Part shown: positions 27,619 to 36,953 of the stretch, piece after piece
Numbering within the stretch: position 1 is the first letter of the stretch
Layout of the letters: each line of letters starts with the position of its first letter
Notes under the pieces: model-generated
Told to the model about the DNA's origin: nothing
What the model saw: the letters and a program-made list of their open reading frames with translations, nothing else
Databases searched by the model: none
Source: Mesorhizobium sp. 113-3-3
GTDB taxonomy: Bacteria; Pseudomonadota; Alphaproteobacteria; Rhizobiales; Rhizobiaceae
Reading direction: 5' to 3'
DNA length: 64,000 nucleotides
NCBI RefSeq assembly: GCF_016756495.1
Contig: NZ_AP023244.1
Coordinates: 62,001-126,000, forward strand
Program-made: the position numbers and the translations under genes

Positions 27619-28486
27619 CCTTCAACGGCACTGACGTCGCTCTTACCTCCACCTGTCCAGTCTGACATCTGCCGAGGCGTCATGAAGTTTAGCCGGTACT
27701 CTCGAGATGGGAGGACCTGGAAGAAAGGGTTACCCGATATGGCAAACCCTCCCTCACATCGGGGGCGCCATCTGTCCGACTCCAGTAGCGGGATGATGAA
27801 GATGCAGCGCAATTGACTTTCTTTTTGACACCATAGCCCATAACCAACTTTACCCAGGGCAATACTGGCATTTCACCCGTCCGCAACCCGCCACATCCCT
27901 GGGCCACGCGATCAACGGGGCAAGCGCATCCTCATAGGTCAGATTCGCCATTGGCTGAATGGAATAGCATGCGTCAGCCGTGGCTACCTGCAGATCGTGG
28001 TAGGCGTTTTTAGGCTCGCTGGCTCTTAACGGACCCTGCATCAACAAGCTTCTTTTCGGGAGCTTCCCGTCGCGGGGCGCACGGATCTCGCCACCACCAG
28101 CCCCAGTTCCTCGATGACGGCAAGCCCGTTCGAAGTGAATCCGAATGTCGGGAGCGCGATAGGGTGAGAAGATCATCAGCAATCCAGAGCATGGCCTCTG
28201 AAACCTGGGCGTCTCTCTGCGAGACTGGGTTGCGGCCTCACTGAAGCCCAGCCTGCCGCGGTCTTCAACCTCGCAGTCGCGGTCCCTGACGCGACCGCCG
28301 CCGCAGCGACGGGGCTCGGCTGGCTGGGCTGGCGCTGTCAGAGGCATGCTGGCGGCCGATGAGGCCGGTAGAGGAATCACACCTCTTGAAACGTCATCGC
28401 CTTGACAGCACAATCTGCAATGGGTCGGCCCGCCGATGCAGCGCTTCTTCACGCAAATTAGCTGTTCACCAGGTTGGGAAGAACGA
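27619..28486. other. No recognisable gene
   Basis: About 870 bases with open frames on both strands, none convincing. A minus-strand stretch near 28060-28130 (TFGFTSNGLAVIEELGLVV) reads like protein but is broken on both sides. Confidence 0.35.
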
Positions 28487-28789
28487 ATGAATGCTGACGC
28501 TTTCAGCAGCCCCATTTTCGTGAACCTTGCCACGCACATCGTTCAAGAGATCGCCAGTCTTGCGGACGCTTTGGATTTTCTCAATGAATGGCCGGAAGAT
28601 CGGAGAGACGGGGTGTACCAGACCGCTCTCAGAGCATGCTATGATGCATACGAAGGGCGAAACCCTGTATGCGCGGCGCGCAATGCCTTTTTCGGCTTTG
28701 CAAAACGGGCCGCCATCTTGGAAGATGCAACCTCCGCGATGCAGTGGCTTGCTGCCTGCAAGTCGGGCGGTGGAAGAGTGCGGGCGTAG
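28487..28789 (+). CDS. DUF982 protein
   Basis: From ATG 28487, behind GGAAG, it encodes 100 residues: PIFVNLATHIVQEIASLADA, DFLNEWP, ACYDAYEGRNPVCAARNAFF. This is the DUF982 pattern (two beta strands, WP turn, C-terminal helices). These short proteins are frequent in Rhizobiales accessory DNA and often occur in groups; their function is unknown. Another DUF982 gene follows 130 bases downstream on the same strand. Confidence 0.75.
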   Translation: MNADAFSSPIFVNLATHIVQEIASLADALDFLNEWPEDRRDGVYQTALRACYDAYEGRNPVCAARNAFFGFAKRAAILEDATSAMQWLAACKSGGGRVRA

Positions 28790-28919
28790 GGTCGGCGCCG
28801 AGTGTGGGGGCCGGCGCGAGGCACGTCGAGGGGCATTGTGTCGACATTTCAAAGTTCGCGGCGGAACCGGCTCGACCCGGCAGCGAACTGGCTTGTGATC
28901 GGCTTGGGGGAGCGTAGAG

Positions 28920-29168
28920 ATGACCGGCTTGAGCAGATTTGAGAGGCCGGTCGTTGTTCGGGTTGGCCGCCACAGCTCAGAGCGTATCGTGTTCGAGGTC
29001 AATGACGCGGCCGCTATCTTGCTGCGTGATCTTGATCGTCAGACCGTGAAACGGAAGCTAGCGATGGACGCCTGTCTTCAGGTGTTGCGTGGTGAGGCTC
29101 ATCCGCCAGTTGCTCGAAGAGCTTTCGTTGCAGCTGCGCTCGAAGCAAAGATACTGCGCAGCGATTAA
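28920..29168 (+). CDS. DUF982 protein, second copy
   Basis: The 82-residue protein reads RPVVVRVGRHSSERIVFEVN, DAAAILL, then ACLQVLRGEAHPPVARRAFV. It shares the family pattern but little sequence with the copy at 28487, so the pair is an old divergence and not a recent duplication. The WP motif of the upstream copy is absent. Function unknown. Confidence 0.72.
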   Translation: MTGLSRFERPVVVRVGRHSSERIVFEVNDAAAILLRDLDRQTVKRKLAMDACLQVLRGEAHPPVARRAFVAAALEAKILRSD

Positions 29169-29367
29169 AAAGTTGGGATGCTCAGGATTTTCCTCTTCAT
29201 ATCTCGGCTGCAGGGGCCGATCTTCCAACGTCGTCCCAGGATGAAATGGTACGGGCGCAAAACAGTCGAAATGACGCGTGAGAATTTTGAACCGAACAGC
29301 TGAGCATATGCGCGCTTCGCGTGGGTGATCGATCAGCCTTACTCAGGGATCATCGAGGGTAATTTTC
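29169..29367. other. Spacer, no gene
   Basis: No coding signal between the DUF982 gene and the citrate-synthase remnant. Confidence 0.4.
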
Positions 29368-29585
29368 CTACAGGTTTTCCGCCTTCTGGACCCGGTCTGA
29401 TAGGACGCGAGGCAATGGATCCGGCGCCGTCAACTGGCGGCCGATCTTCTGGTGCGGATCCTCGATCACTTCCTTCACCGCGCGATCCCAGCCGACGGTG
29501 CGGGCGACCGCGAAAAGCACGGTGAACATGGTGGTGGGGAAGCCCAGGGCTTCAGCGTCTGGTTGAGGCACGCCGAAGTCGGCTC
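29368..29585 (-). pseudogene. Citrate synthase (gltA) C-terminal remnant
   Basis: The minus strand reads [20 protein letters not shown], then [20 protein letters not shown]. This is the C-terminal active-site region of type II citrate synthases, where the usual text is GFPTxMFTVLFAxxRTxGW...DPxQKIxRPRQ. Nothing of the first 350 residues remains. It is joined directly to the end of a bioA fragment. Confidence 0.65.
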
Positions 29586-29768
29586 GATGGCCTTCATGAT
29601 ACGGCGATGGTGGTGGCCGTGGGTGACGACCCACCAGGACGAAATGGCATCGAGGGCACGCGCACTGTCAGCCTTGTGGAGGTAGGCGACTTCCGTCCGG
29701 ACGATCTCGGGGATTGCCGGCTCGAGTACGTGCTGCGTGAACGGATGCCACAGACGAGACTGCGACAT
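29586..29768 (-). pseudogene. bioA: bioA N-terminal fragment
   Basis: About 61 codons from ATG 29768 read MSQSRLWHPFTQHVLEPAIP, then [20 protein letters not shown] and [14 protein letters not shown]. This is the start of adenosylmethionine-8-amino-7-oxononanoate aminotransferase, including the SSWW(V)VTHGH substrate loop. It ends abruptly where the citrate-synthase tail begins. The PLP-binding part is missing, so biotin synthesis cannot proceed from this copy. Confidence 0.75.
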
Positions 29769-30402
29769 CATTGGCGCCGGCAATCAGGTCTAGGTCGAAG
29801 CCGGCAATCATCGCGTGCCTCAGCGTTTTGGGCGTCAGTGGATCGAGGTGCGGCAGCCTGCCGAGTTGTGGCACATTGCCCAACTTCGCGATCGTCCTTT
29901 GGCTGTCGGCCACCTCGTCGCCGATGAAAGCAACGCCCATGATTGGGATGGAGCGAGCCTTGAGCGCCTCGATCGATAGCAGAGTGTGATTGATGGTGCT
30001 GAGCGCGGTGCGCGCGCAAAGGATGACGGGTAGTTGCCATTCCCGGAAAATATCGATGAACCTTGTCTGTCGGTTGAGCGGCGCCATCAGCCCGCCGGCG
30101 CCTTCGATGACGAGCGGTGTCGGCAGGACCGGAAATGAAAGATCGGCAGTCTCGATCGAGATGCCGTCGATTTCGGCCGAACGATGCAGCGACAGCGGGC
30201 TCTGCAAGCGGTAAGCTTCCGGCAGTACGCGCCCCGGCGGCAGGCCGGCGAGCCGTCCCACAACTTCGCTGTCGGTTTCGCCGTCCAAGCCCGATTGCAC
30301 CGGCTTCCAGTAGAAGCCGTCGAGCATGCCGGCTAGCCCAGCCGCGAACACGGTCTTGCCAATTCCGGTGTCTGTCCCGGTGATGACGATACGCTTGGTC
30401 AT
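29668..30402 (-). CDS. bioD: Dethiobiotin synthetase BioD
   Basis: From ATG 30402, whose ATGA overlaps the bioF remnant's stop, it encodes 244 residues. The P-loop is GTDTGIGKTVFAAGL (about 8-22), with WKPVQSG (about 30) and the VIEGAGGLMAPL segment (about 107). It makes dethiobiotin from DAPA, CO2 and ATP. The frame overlaps the start of bioA by about 100 bases, and its last 35 residues look like bioA sequence read in another frame, so the native end may once have been earlier. The enzyme domain seems whole, but bioA, bioF and bioB are broken or absent around it, so it is probably a relic or complements chromosomal genes. Confidence 0.85.
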   Translation of the reverse strand: MTKRIVITGTDTGIGKTVFAAGLAGMLDGFYWKPVQSGLDGETDSEVVGRLAGLPPGRVLPEAYRLQSPLSLHRSAEIDGISIETADLSFPVLPTPLVIEGAGGLMAPLNRQTRFIDIFREWQLPVILCARTALSTINHTLLSIEALKARSIPIMGVAFIGDEVADSQRTIAKLGNVPQLGRLPHLDPLTPKTLRHAMIAGFDLDLIAGANDVAVSSVASVHAARTRAGNPRDRPDGSRLPPQG

Positions 30403-30544
30403 GCCTTGCCCATCACCTCGAAGAGCGCGTCGACCATGGCGGAAATGTCGGGTTCGTCGACATGTTCTGGCGCGTTGCCGCACAACAGCCGCGACCCGGT
30501 GGCGCCGACCGGCGTGCCCAGCTCTATCTTCGTCTTGCGAGTCA
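30401..30544 (-). pseudogene. bioF: Internal-deletion remnant of bioF
   Basis: A 47-codon frame (MTRKTKIELGTPVGATGSRL, LCGNAPEHVDEP, ISAMVDALFEVMGKA) ends in TGA overlapping the bioD start. The GATGSRLLCGN stretch is the substrate-loop motif near residue 70 of 8-amino-7-oxononanoate synthase, and the last residues resemble its C-terminus, so a large internal deletion is the likely cause. The family call rests on one motif and the operon position. Confidence 0.5.
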
Positions 30545-30562
30545 TGCGGGTTTGCTCGCAGG

Positions 30563-31420
30563 TTATAAGGACGCTCGAAAATCAAGTCCGATATCGAGGA
30601 TCGGCGTGCTATGGGTCAGCCAGCCGATGGAGATAAGATCGACGCCGGTGGCAGCGATGGCTGGCGCTGTTGAGACGGTAATCCTGCCCGATGCTTCGGT
30701 GATGGCTCGACCGGCGACCATCGACACCGCCAGGAGCAAGTCGTCAACCGACATGTTGTCGAGCAGGATGGCGTCGGGAGCGACCGTCAAGGCCTCTTCC
30801 AACTGAGTCAGCGTATCGACCTCGACTTCGATCTTGACGAGATGACCTGCACTATTTCGCGCGCGCTTGATGGCCGAACGAATCCCGCCGGCGATGGCGA
30901 TGTGGTTGTCCTTGATCAGGATGGCGTCGTCGAGGCCGAAACGGTGATTGGCACCGTCCCCAGCACGCACGGCGTATTTTTCGACAGCGCGCAGGCCCGG
31001 CGTCGTCTTGCGGGTGCAGACGATTTTCGCCTTGTGCCCGCGGATCGCGTTGACAATCGAAGCCGTCGCCGTGGCGATGCCGCTCAGATGGCTGAGGAAA
31101 TTGAGCGCGGTCCGTTCGGCGGTGAGAATGGCACGGGCCGGGCCAACCACCGATGCGATGACCTCGCCTTCCACGACACAACTGCCGTCTGGCCGCTCCA
31201 GCGAGATTTCAACATCGGGACTGATCAGGCGGAAGGCCAGAATGGCCAGATCGAGCCCCGCGACAATCCCGCGCTGACGCGCCGCCAGAACGGTTCTTGC
31301 ATAGTGGTAGGGTGTTACAATGGCGTCCGTCGTTACGTCACCGGCTCTGCCGAGGTCTTCAAGAAGGGCTGCCCGCACCAGCGGTTCGAGCATGATCGCG
31401 GGAAGCGGGCTGAGGTTCAT
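30563..31420 (-). CDS. nadC: Nicotinate-nucleotide pyrophosphorylase (quinolinate phosphoribosyltransferase)
   Basis: The 285-residue protein has the QPRTase pattern: ALLEDLGRAGDVTTDAIV near the N-terminus, TALNFLSHLSGIAT (about 113), CTRKTTPGLRAVEKYAVRAG (about 135), NHRFGLDDAILIKDNH (about 157) and a C-terminal barrel with ILLDNMS. It turns quinolinate and PRPP into nicotinate mononucleotide, completing de novo NAD synthesis. Its ATG overlaps the nadB stop (ATGA), so it is translationally coupled. All key Arg/Lys/His motifs are present. Confidence 0.95.
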   Translation of the reverse strand: MNLSPLPAIMLEPLVRAALLEDLGRAGDVTTDAIVTPYHYARTVLAARQRGIVAGLDLAILAFRLISPDVEISLERPDGSCVVEGEVIASVVGPARAILTAERTALNFLSHLSGIATATASIVNAIRGHKAKIVCTRKTTPGLRAVEKYAVRAGDGANHRFGLDDAILIKDNHIAIAGGIRSAIKRARNSAGHLVKIEVEVDTLTQLEEALTVAPDAILLDNMSVDDLLLAVSMVAGRAITEASGRITVSTAPAIAATGVDLISIGWLTHSTPILDIGLDFRASL

Positions 31421-32961
31421 GACGTGAGGCCTGCCAGCGCTGGAGAGTGCGCCAGTTCCCGCGCAGCCTCCAAGGCGGCTTCGAGGGTGATTTCGGACCG
31501 TCTGGCTTCGGGTGCTTGATGGGGAAAATCCGTCCGGTAGTGGGCGCCTCGGCTTTCCTCGCGCCGCAACGCTGCAATCGCGATCATCAGCCCGACGGCC
31601 GCCGGATCCGCTGCTGCGTGCTTGCTTTCGGCTATCGGCATCAAGGCCCGTATAGCTGCTTTCAAACCTGCACCATTCCGGACGATGCCGAGTGCGGGCG
31701 ACAGGGAAGGACGCACGGGTATGGGATCAGGCGATGGGTACTCGTCTCCACACGCAGACTTTGTCCTGCGCGCAGGGGTTCTGGCCACGCTTTCAGCGAC
31801 CCAGCGCGCGCACACGACCGCCTCGGTCAGGGAATTGCTGGCGAGCCTGTTGGCGCCGTGCAGTCCAGTCGAGGCGACTTCGCCACAGGCCCACAGCCCG
31901 TTGACTGAAGTACGTCCGGACCGATCTACGGCCACTCCACCCATGTGGTAGTGTTGAGCGGGGCGAACGGGAATAAGATCGCGCGCCGGATTGATGCCGG
32001 CTCCACGGCAGGCGGACGCGATTGTCGGGAACTGTCGCGCAAATTCCGAACCGGGCCGTTGCCGCGCGTCGAGAAAGACTCGGTGGCCGTTCGCAAGATG
32101 GTTCCACACCGCGCGTGCCAGGACATCGCGGGCGGCGAGTTCTGCCCCAGGCACGCACTCGAGAAAGGGCCGGCCGGTTTCGTCGATGAGGGCGGCCCCT
32201 TCGCCGCGGACAGCCTCGCTGATCAGCGTCATCGGGCGCTCCGACCCGTCAAGCGCGGTCGGATGGAACTGGATGAATTCGAGGTCGGAGAGGACGGCTC
32301 CCGCGCGGGCTGCAAGCGCCAGGCCCTGTCCGCAATTCCCGGATGGATTGGTGCTGTCGAGAAACAGCCCGCCGATTCCCCCAGTGGCAAGGACGATGCG
32401 CCGTGTGGCGAAGAAGACGGATCCTAGCGAACAACTCGCCCAGACACCTCGGATCGCATTGTCGCTCACCGCCAGCCGGCGTGCTTCCACGCCCTCCACA
32501 ACCACAATCGACGGCGTGGAACGCACGGCCGCGATCAGGGCGCGCATGATCTCACGCCCGCTGCCGTCGCCATGCGCGTGAACGATGCGACGCCGGCTAT
32601 GTGCGGCCTCTAGTCCGAGGCGCAGTGACCCATTCGCCGTACGGTCGAAGGGGATCCGGAGGCGCGCAAGCCCCTCGATCGCGCCGGGCGCGGCCTGGAG
32701 GATGCGTTTTGCCATGCGTCTGTCGCAGAGCCCGTCCCCGGCGGCAATCGTGTCGGCGAGGTGCAGCGCCGGATTATCGTCATTACCCATGCTCGCGGCC
32801 AGACCGCCCTGTGCCCAGGTGCTCGCTGTGTCGGCTCCCAGCAGCGTCCTGGACAAAACAAGCACTGGCTCAGGCGCTAGATGAAGCGCGGTCATCAGTC
32901 CGGCGATGCCGCCGCCGATGACAATGGGCCGCCCGAAGAAGCTGCGGACATCGGCGCTCAA
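31417..32961 (-). CDS. nadB: L-aspartate oxidase
   Basis: The 514-residue flavoprotein has FAD motif [16 protein letters not shown] (about 13-28) and the succinate-dehydrogenase-like WAQGGLAA (about 50). It also has the [15 protein letters not shown] region, [10 protein letters not shown] (about 233), [20 protein letters not shown] (about 340) and the end [18 protein letters not shown]. It oxidises aspartate to iminoaspartate, which NadA condenses to quinolinate. It overlaps nadA upstream and nadC downstream by four bases each. Confidence 0.95.
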   Translation of the reverse strand: MSADVRSFFGRPIVIGGGIAGLMTALHLAPEPVLVLSRTLLGADTASTWAQGGLAASMGNDDNPALHLADTIAAGDGLCDRRMAKRILQAAPGAIEGLARLRIPFDRTANGSLRLGLEAAHSRRRIVHAHGDGSGREIMRALIAAVRSTPSIVVVEGVEARRLAVSDNAIRGVWASCSLGSVFFATRRIVLATGGIGGLFLDSTNPSGNCGQGLALAARAGAVLSDLEFIQFHPTALDGSERPMTLISEAVRGEGAALIDETGRPFLECVPGAELAARDVLARAVWNHLANGHRVFLDARQRPGSEFARQFPTIASACRGAGINPARDLIPVRPAQHYHMGGVAVDRSGRTSVNGLWACGEVASTGLHGANRLASNSLTEAVVCARWVAESVARTPARRTKSACGDEYPSPDPIPVRPSLSPALGIVRNGAGLKAAIRALMPIAESKHAAADPAAVGLMIAIAALRREESRGAHYRTDFPHQAPEARRSEITLEAALEAARELAHSPALAGLTS

Positions 32962-33932
32962 AGTGCCAGCATCCGTTCGACCGCAAGCCGTGCTCGGCCG
33001 GCGATCTCAGGATCGATGCTTACCACATGTTGGTTCTGCTCGAGCGCGGCGCGGATGTTGGCAAGCGTGATCCGCTTCATGTGCGGGCACAAATTGCAGG
33101 GCCGGATGAACTCCAACTCCGGATGCTGGAGCGCGACATTGTCGCTCATCGAGCATTCCGTCATCAGCACGGCGCGTGTCGGCTTTTGCCTTTCGACATA
33201 GTCGGACATGGCCGCGGTCGAACCGGAAAAGTCGGCTTCAGCCACCACGTCGGGCGGGCATTCGGGATGCGCCAGCACCGTTACACCGGGATGGCTTTCG
33301 CGCAACTCGCGGATGTCGGCCGGCGTAAAGCGCTCATGCACCTCGCAATGCCCCTTCCAGGCGATGATCTGCACCTTTGTCTGCGCGGCGATGTTCTGGG
33401 CCAGATATTCGTCCGGCAGCATGATCACCCTGGAAACGCCAAGGGATTCGACGACGGCCTTGGCATTGCCGGAGGTACAGCAGATATCGGACTCGGCTTT
33501 CACTTCGGCCGACGTGTTGACGTAGGTGACGACCGGCACGCCCGGATAGCGTTGTCGCAGCAGGCGGATATCCTCGGCGCTGATCGAATCCGCCAGCGAA
33601 CAGCCGGCACGCAAGTCGGGGATGAGCACCGTCTTTTGCGGGTTGAGCAGCTTCGCCGTCTCGGCCATGAAATGCACGCCGGCGAGCACAATGACATCCG
33701 CTTCGGTCGACATCGCCTTACGGGCCAGCGCCAGGCTGTCGCCGACGATGTCGGCGACGCAATGGAAGATCTCCGGCGTCTGGTAGTTATGCGCCAGGAT
33801 GACGGCGTTTCGCTGCCGCTTCAGATCATGAATGGCATCGATATCGCTGGCAAATACCGGCCATTCGATCGGGGGGATCAGGCGCCGAACGCGGTCGTAC
33901 AGGGACGCACTCGAAGGCAGGATGGCGCTCAT
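32958..33932 (-). CDS. nadA: Quinolinate synthase
   Basis: The 324-residue protein shows the NadA pseudo-threefold motifs: [17 protein letters not shown] (about 45), [13 protein letters not shown] (about 85), CSLADSI (about 110), [20 protein letters not shown] (about 137), the HPECPPDVV loop (about 224) and [13 protein letters not shown] (about 280). The three conserved cysteines of the [4Fe-4S] cluster are present. It makes quinolinate from iminoaspartate and DHAP. It is first in nadABC. Two palindromic operators lie 12-58 bases upstream of its ATG. Confidence 0.95.
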   Translation of the reverse strand: MSAILPSSASLYDRVRRLIPPIEWPVFASDIDAIHDLKRQRNAVILAHNYQTPEIFHCVADIVGDSLALARKAMSTEADVIVLAGVHFMAETAKLLNPQKTVLIPDLRAGCSLADSISAEDIRLLRQRYPGVPVVTYVNTSAEVKAESDICCTSGNAKAVVESLGVSRVIMLPDEYLAQNIAAQTKVQIIAWKGHCEVHERFTPADIRELRESHPGVTVLAHPECPPDVVAEADFSGSTAAMSDYVERQKPTRAVLMTECSMSDNVALQHPELEFIRPCNLCPHMKRITLANIRAALEQNQHVVSIDPEIAGRARLAVERMLAL

Positions 33933-33943
33933 CGAGCCTCCAA

Positions 33944-33964
33944 TTATAGTCCACGTGATTATAA
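33944..33964. promoter_or_regulatory. NadQ-type operator, proximal
   Basis: The palindrome TTATAGTC-N5-GATTATAA sits directly upstream of nadA. It shares arms with the second site (TTATARTC/GAYTATAA), which marks them as a tandem operator pair. Confidence 0.75.
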
Positions 33965-33969
33965 TGGCT

Positions 33970-33990
33970 TTATAATCGTTGCGACTATAA
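33970..33990. promoter_or_regulatory. NadQ-type operator, distal
   Basis: The palindrome TTATAATC-N5-GACTATAA is centred 26 bases from the first site, about two and a half helical turns. It abuts the stop of the regulator gene, so regulator and nadABC seem separately transcribed, with the operators in between. Confidence 0.75.
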
Positions 33991-33995
33991 GGATG

Positions 33996-34964
33996 TCAAG
34001 CCCGCGTCAGCGGCAATTTTGTTCCCGCCACGGGCCTCTCGTCGAGAATGTCGTGGCGGAAGCGGTAGAGCTGCGCGGGCCGGCCGCGGGTTTCGGCGGT
34101 CGTCTTACCGGTCTTCTCAACCAGCTCCTGCTGCTCGATGAGCCTGCGGAAGTTTGGCTTGTTGATGAGCCTGCCTGAGAGCGCCTCTACGGTTCGCTGC
34201 AGCTGCAGAAGTGTGAAGAGCGGCGGCATCAGTTCGAACACGACGGGCCGGTATTTGATCTTGGAGCGCAGCCGCGTCATGGCCGTTGCCAGGATGCGAC
34301 GATGATCGGCGATCATCGATCTGCCGGTCCCCGGGGTGGGCGCGACCGGATATCCGCCGCGCATCGCTTCTTCCACTAGGGCCGCCTCGAAAAGGAGCTC
34401 ATAGCGCTGGAGTACGAGCTCTTCGTTCCATGATCGGTCATCGAAGCCGAAGGCGACGGCCGCACGCCGCCGGCGATCGAGCCGGGTGGCGGTGTCTTCA
34501 GCGCCCTCGGCCCATTCCCTCAGGCGCGACCGCAGATTTTCCAGTACTACCGCCGGCGTGCCGGAACGGTGATCCTCCCATGGAAAATAGTCGTACCAGC
34601 TTGCCCAAAAGCGTCTGGCTGAGGCGCTCGCCTGTTCGGCCTGGGTCAGGGCCAGATAGCTGATCGAGATGACGCGCTGCTCGGCGCCGATCCGGTCGCG
34701 ATCGGCGAAGGTATAGAGCTGTTCGATATAGCCGAGCGGCTGGCCGGTCTGTTGTTCGACCCATCCCCTGAGGCCCGACTGCAGCGAACGGTGCGCGAGT
34801 TCGAACGGACCCGATGGCAGGGCGTTTGCCTGGGGAATGGTGAGAACGCAGGGGTCGCTGTTGTTCACGGCGACGACGACGGCGATCAGATCCGCTTTGA
34901 CAGCGTCGTTCGCCTTGCCTCCAGCTTCGCCTTTGCTGGTTCCCTTCGCCGCCTGGTGACGCAT
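33996..34964 (-). CDS. nadQ: NadQ/NrtR-like regulator of NAD synthesis (Nudix-related domain plus winged helix)
   Basis: From ATG 34964 the protein has 322 residues; a GTG at 35030 would add 22 more with no better ribosome site. The N-terminal two thirds resemble a Nudix fold (DLIAVVVAVNNSDPCVLTIP, RVISISYLALT) without a full Nudix box. The C-terminal part is a winged helix (LINKPNFRRLIEQQELVEKT, GRPAQLYRF). This is the COG4111 type known in alphaproteobacteria as NadQ, a repressor of nadABC. Position next to nadABC and the paired palindromes support this. Confidence 0.85.
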   Translation of the reverse strand: MRHQAAKGTSKGEAGGKANDAVKADLIAVVVAVNNSDPCVLTIPQANALPSGPFELAHRSLQSGLRGWVEQQTGQPLGYIEQLYTFADRDRIGAEQRVISISYLALTQAEQASASARRFWASWYDYFPWEDHRSGTPAVVLENLRSRLREWAEGAEDTATRLDRRRRAAVAFGFDDRSWNEELVLQRYELLFEAALVEEAMRGGYPVAPTPGTGRSMIADHRRILATAMTRLRSKIKYRPVVFELMPPLFTLLQLQRTVEALSGRLINKPNFRRLIEQQELVEKTGKTTAETRGRPAQLYRFRHDILDERPVAGTKLPLTRA

Positions 34965-35144
34965 GATCCCTGAGCTGGTTCGCAGAACACTGCCACGAAA
35001 GCAGCTGAACCGATTTAATTGGTTTTCCACGATATTGTCGGCTCGTCAACATTATGACCGTGGGCGATTTTAGCTCTTCGCACCTGCACAAAAATGTGTC
35101 AAACGCGGCACCCGCGGTTGGTAACGTTGGGGAAGGAGCCCTCT

Positions 35145-35990
35145 TTGAGTGCGGTTGCTACCACCAAGGCGATCACGCCGCCGGATATTCGTACCCGGAA
35201 GGGTGGAACGCCGCTGGTCTGCCTGACGGCCTATACCACGCCGATCGCAAAGCTCGTTGATCGGCATTGTGACATTGTTCTGGTCGGCGACAGCGTCGGC
35301 ATGGTGCTCCACGGCTTGACGTCGACGCTGGGCGTGACGCTTGAGATGATGGTCATCCACGGTCAGGCGGTGCGCCGCGGGCTGGAGCGGGCGCTGATGA
35401 CCGTCGACTTGCCGTTCGGCTCCTATGAGGAAAGTCCCGAGCAGGCCTTCCGCAATGCCGCACGCATCATGGCGGAGACCGGTTGCGCAGCTGTCAAGCT
35501 CGAGGGTGGCGAGGCAATGGCCGAGACAATCCGCTTCCTCACCGGTCGCGGCATCCCGGTGATGGCCCATGTCGGCCTGACGCCGCAGGCGGTCAATAGC
35601 TTCGGCGGTTACCGGGTGCAAGGCAGGGGCGAGGATGCCGAGCGCATCCGGCGCGATGCCCTCGCGGTGGCCGAGGCCGGTGCCTTCGCGGTGGTGCTGG
35701 AGAAGGTCCCCGACGCGCTCGCCCGCCGCATCACCGGAGAAATAACAATCCCGACCATCGGTATTGGCGCCTCGGCGGCCTGTGACGGGCAGATTCTCGT
35801 CGTCGACGACATGTTGGGCATCTTCGGCGACTTCCGGCCCAAATTCGTCAAGCGCTATGCCGAACTCGGCGAGATCGCCGAGGCGGCGATCGCGGCTTAC
35901 GCGCAGGACGTGCGCGACCGCAGCTTTCCAGCGGATGAGCATGTCTTCGGCGATGCGCCAAGGACAGTCAATGGTGGAGAAGGTGCATGA
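35145..35990 (+). CDS. panB: 3-methyl-2-oxobutanoate hydroxymethyltransferase (ketopantoate synthase)
   Basis: PanB motifs are all present: [26 protein letters not shown] (the DS pair binds magnesium), [27 protein letters not shown] and the catalytic glutamate in VVLEKVP. I choose the TTG at 35145 because GGAAGGAG ends seven bases upstream; this gives 281 residues, close to the family's length. The next upstream in-frame ATG (35094) would add 17 unrelated residues. It makes ketopantoate from ketoisovalerate and methylene-THF. Its stop overlaps the panC start. Confidence 0.92.
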   Translation: MSAVATTKAITPPDIRTRKGGTPLVCLTAYTTPIAKLVDRHCDIVLVGDSVGMVLHGLTSTLGVTLEMMVIHGQAVRRGLERALMTVDLPFGSYEESPEQAFRNAARIMAETGCAAVKLEGGEAMAETIRFLTGRGIPVMAHVGLTPQAVNSFGGYRVQGRGEDAERIRRDALAVAEAGAFAVVLEKVPDALARRITGEITIPTIGIGASAACDGQILVVDDMLGIFGDFRPKFVKRYAELGEIAEAAIAAYAQDVRDRSFPADEHVFGDAPRTVNGGEGA

Positions 35991-36875
35991 GCATTTCGAT
36001 CGCACGAACCGTCGCCGAGTTGCGCATGGCTGTCGCGGCATGGCGTCAGAATGGCCTGAGGGTCTGTCGTGCCGACCATGGGTGCCCTGCATGAGGGCCA
36101 TCTGAGCCTGGTGCGTGCGGCACTCGCCAAGGCCGACCGGGTTATCGTGACGCTGTTCGTCAACCCGAAACAGTTCAACAGCGCGGCCGATCTCGCGGCC
36201 TACCCGCGCACTGAGCATGACGACGCCGCCAAGCTCGCGCCGCTTGGCGCCCATCTGCTCTACGCACCGAACGCGGCGGACATGTACCCGGAAGGGTTCG
36301 CCACCACGATCTCGGTAAGTGGGGTGAGCGACGGCCTGTGCGGCGCGTTCCGTCCCGGTCATTTCGACGGCGTAGCAACCGTCGTCGCCAAGCTCTTTCT
36401 CCAGACGCGTGCTGATCTCGCGTTCTTCGGCGAGAAGGATTTTCAGCAACTGCACGTCGTTCGCCGGCTCGTCCGCGATCTCGACATTCCGATCGAGATT
36501 GTAGCATGTCCAACGATGCGTGAAGCCGACGGCCTGGCGATGTCGTCGCGCAATGTCAGACTCTCAGCCGAGCAGCGCCAGACGGCGCCAAGGCTTGCCG
36601 AAGTCCTCTTCACCTCTGCCGGGCGGCTTTCGGCGGGAGCGCCAGCAGAGCTTGTGCTTGCCGAGGCCAGGCAAGCGATCCTCGCCGACGGTTACGACGA
36701 AGTCGAGTATCTCGAGCTACGAGCAGACCATGACCTGTCGCTGCTTGGCGCCGCGGATCGACCGGCCCGCCTGATCGTAGCTGCCTGGCTCGGCGGGACG
36801 CGGCTTATCGATAACGTCGGCGTTCTGCCCAGGCAATGCAAAGGCCAGGCGCTCGCGGCAGCCAACGCCGCATGA
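35987..36875 (+). pseudogene. panC: Pantothenate synthetase with 5' frameshift
   Basis: The natural start is ATG 35987, overlapping the panB stop. It opens normally ([26 protein letters not shown]) and then runs out of frame. The remaining protein continues one frame over from about 36060 ([20 protein letters not shown]) for 268 residues to the end. All later motifs, such as [15 protein letters not shown] and SSRN, are intact. A single-base insertion or deletion near 36050-36066 explains it. A product restarting at GTG 36069 would lack the first strand of the Rossmann fold. A sequencing error is possible, because the rest shows no decay. Confidence 0.75.
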
Positions 36876-36953
36876 TTGGGAATGGCGCAACGCTAGTACA
36901 AAGGCGCGTCGTCAAAATGACCAGACAACAAATGGCCGGAACAGGGAGTGAAT

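Noticed and set aside
33027..34178. A 383-residue plus-strand frame
   Set aside because: Antisense to nadA and the end of the NadQ-type gene, and it crosses the operator region.
35070..36455. A 461-residue minus-strand frame
   Set aside because: It lies antisense to panB and panC, which have clear motifs; high GC content keeps the opposite frame open.
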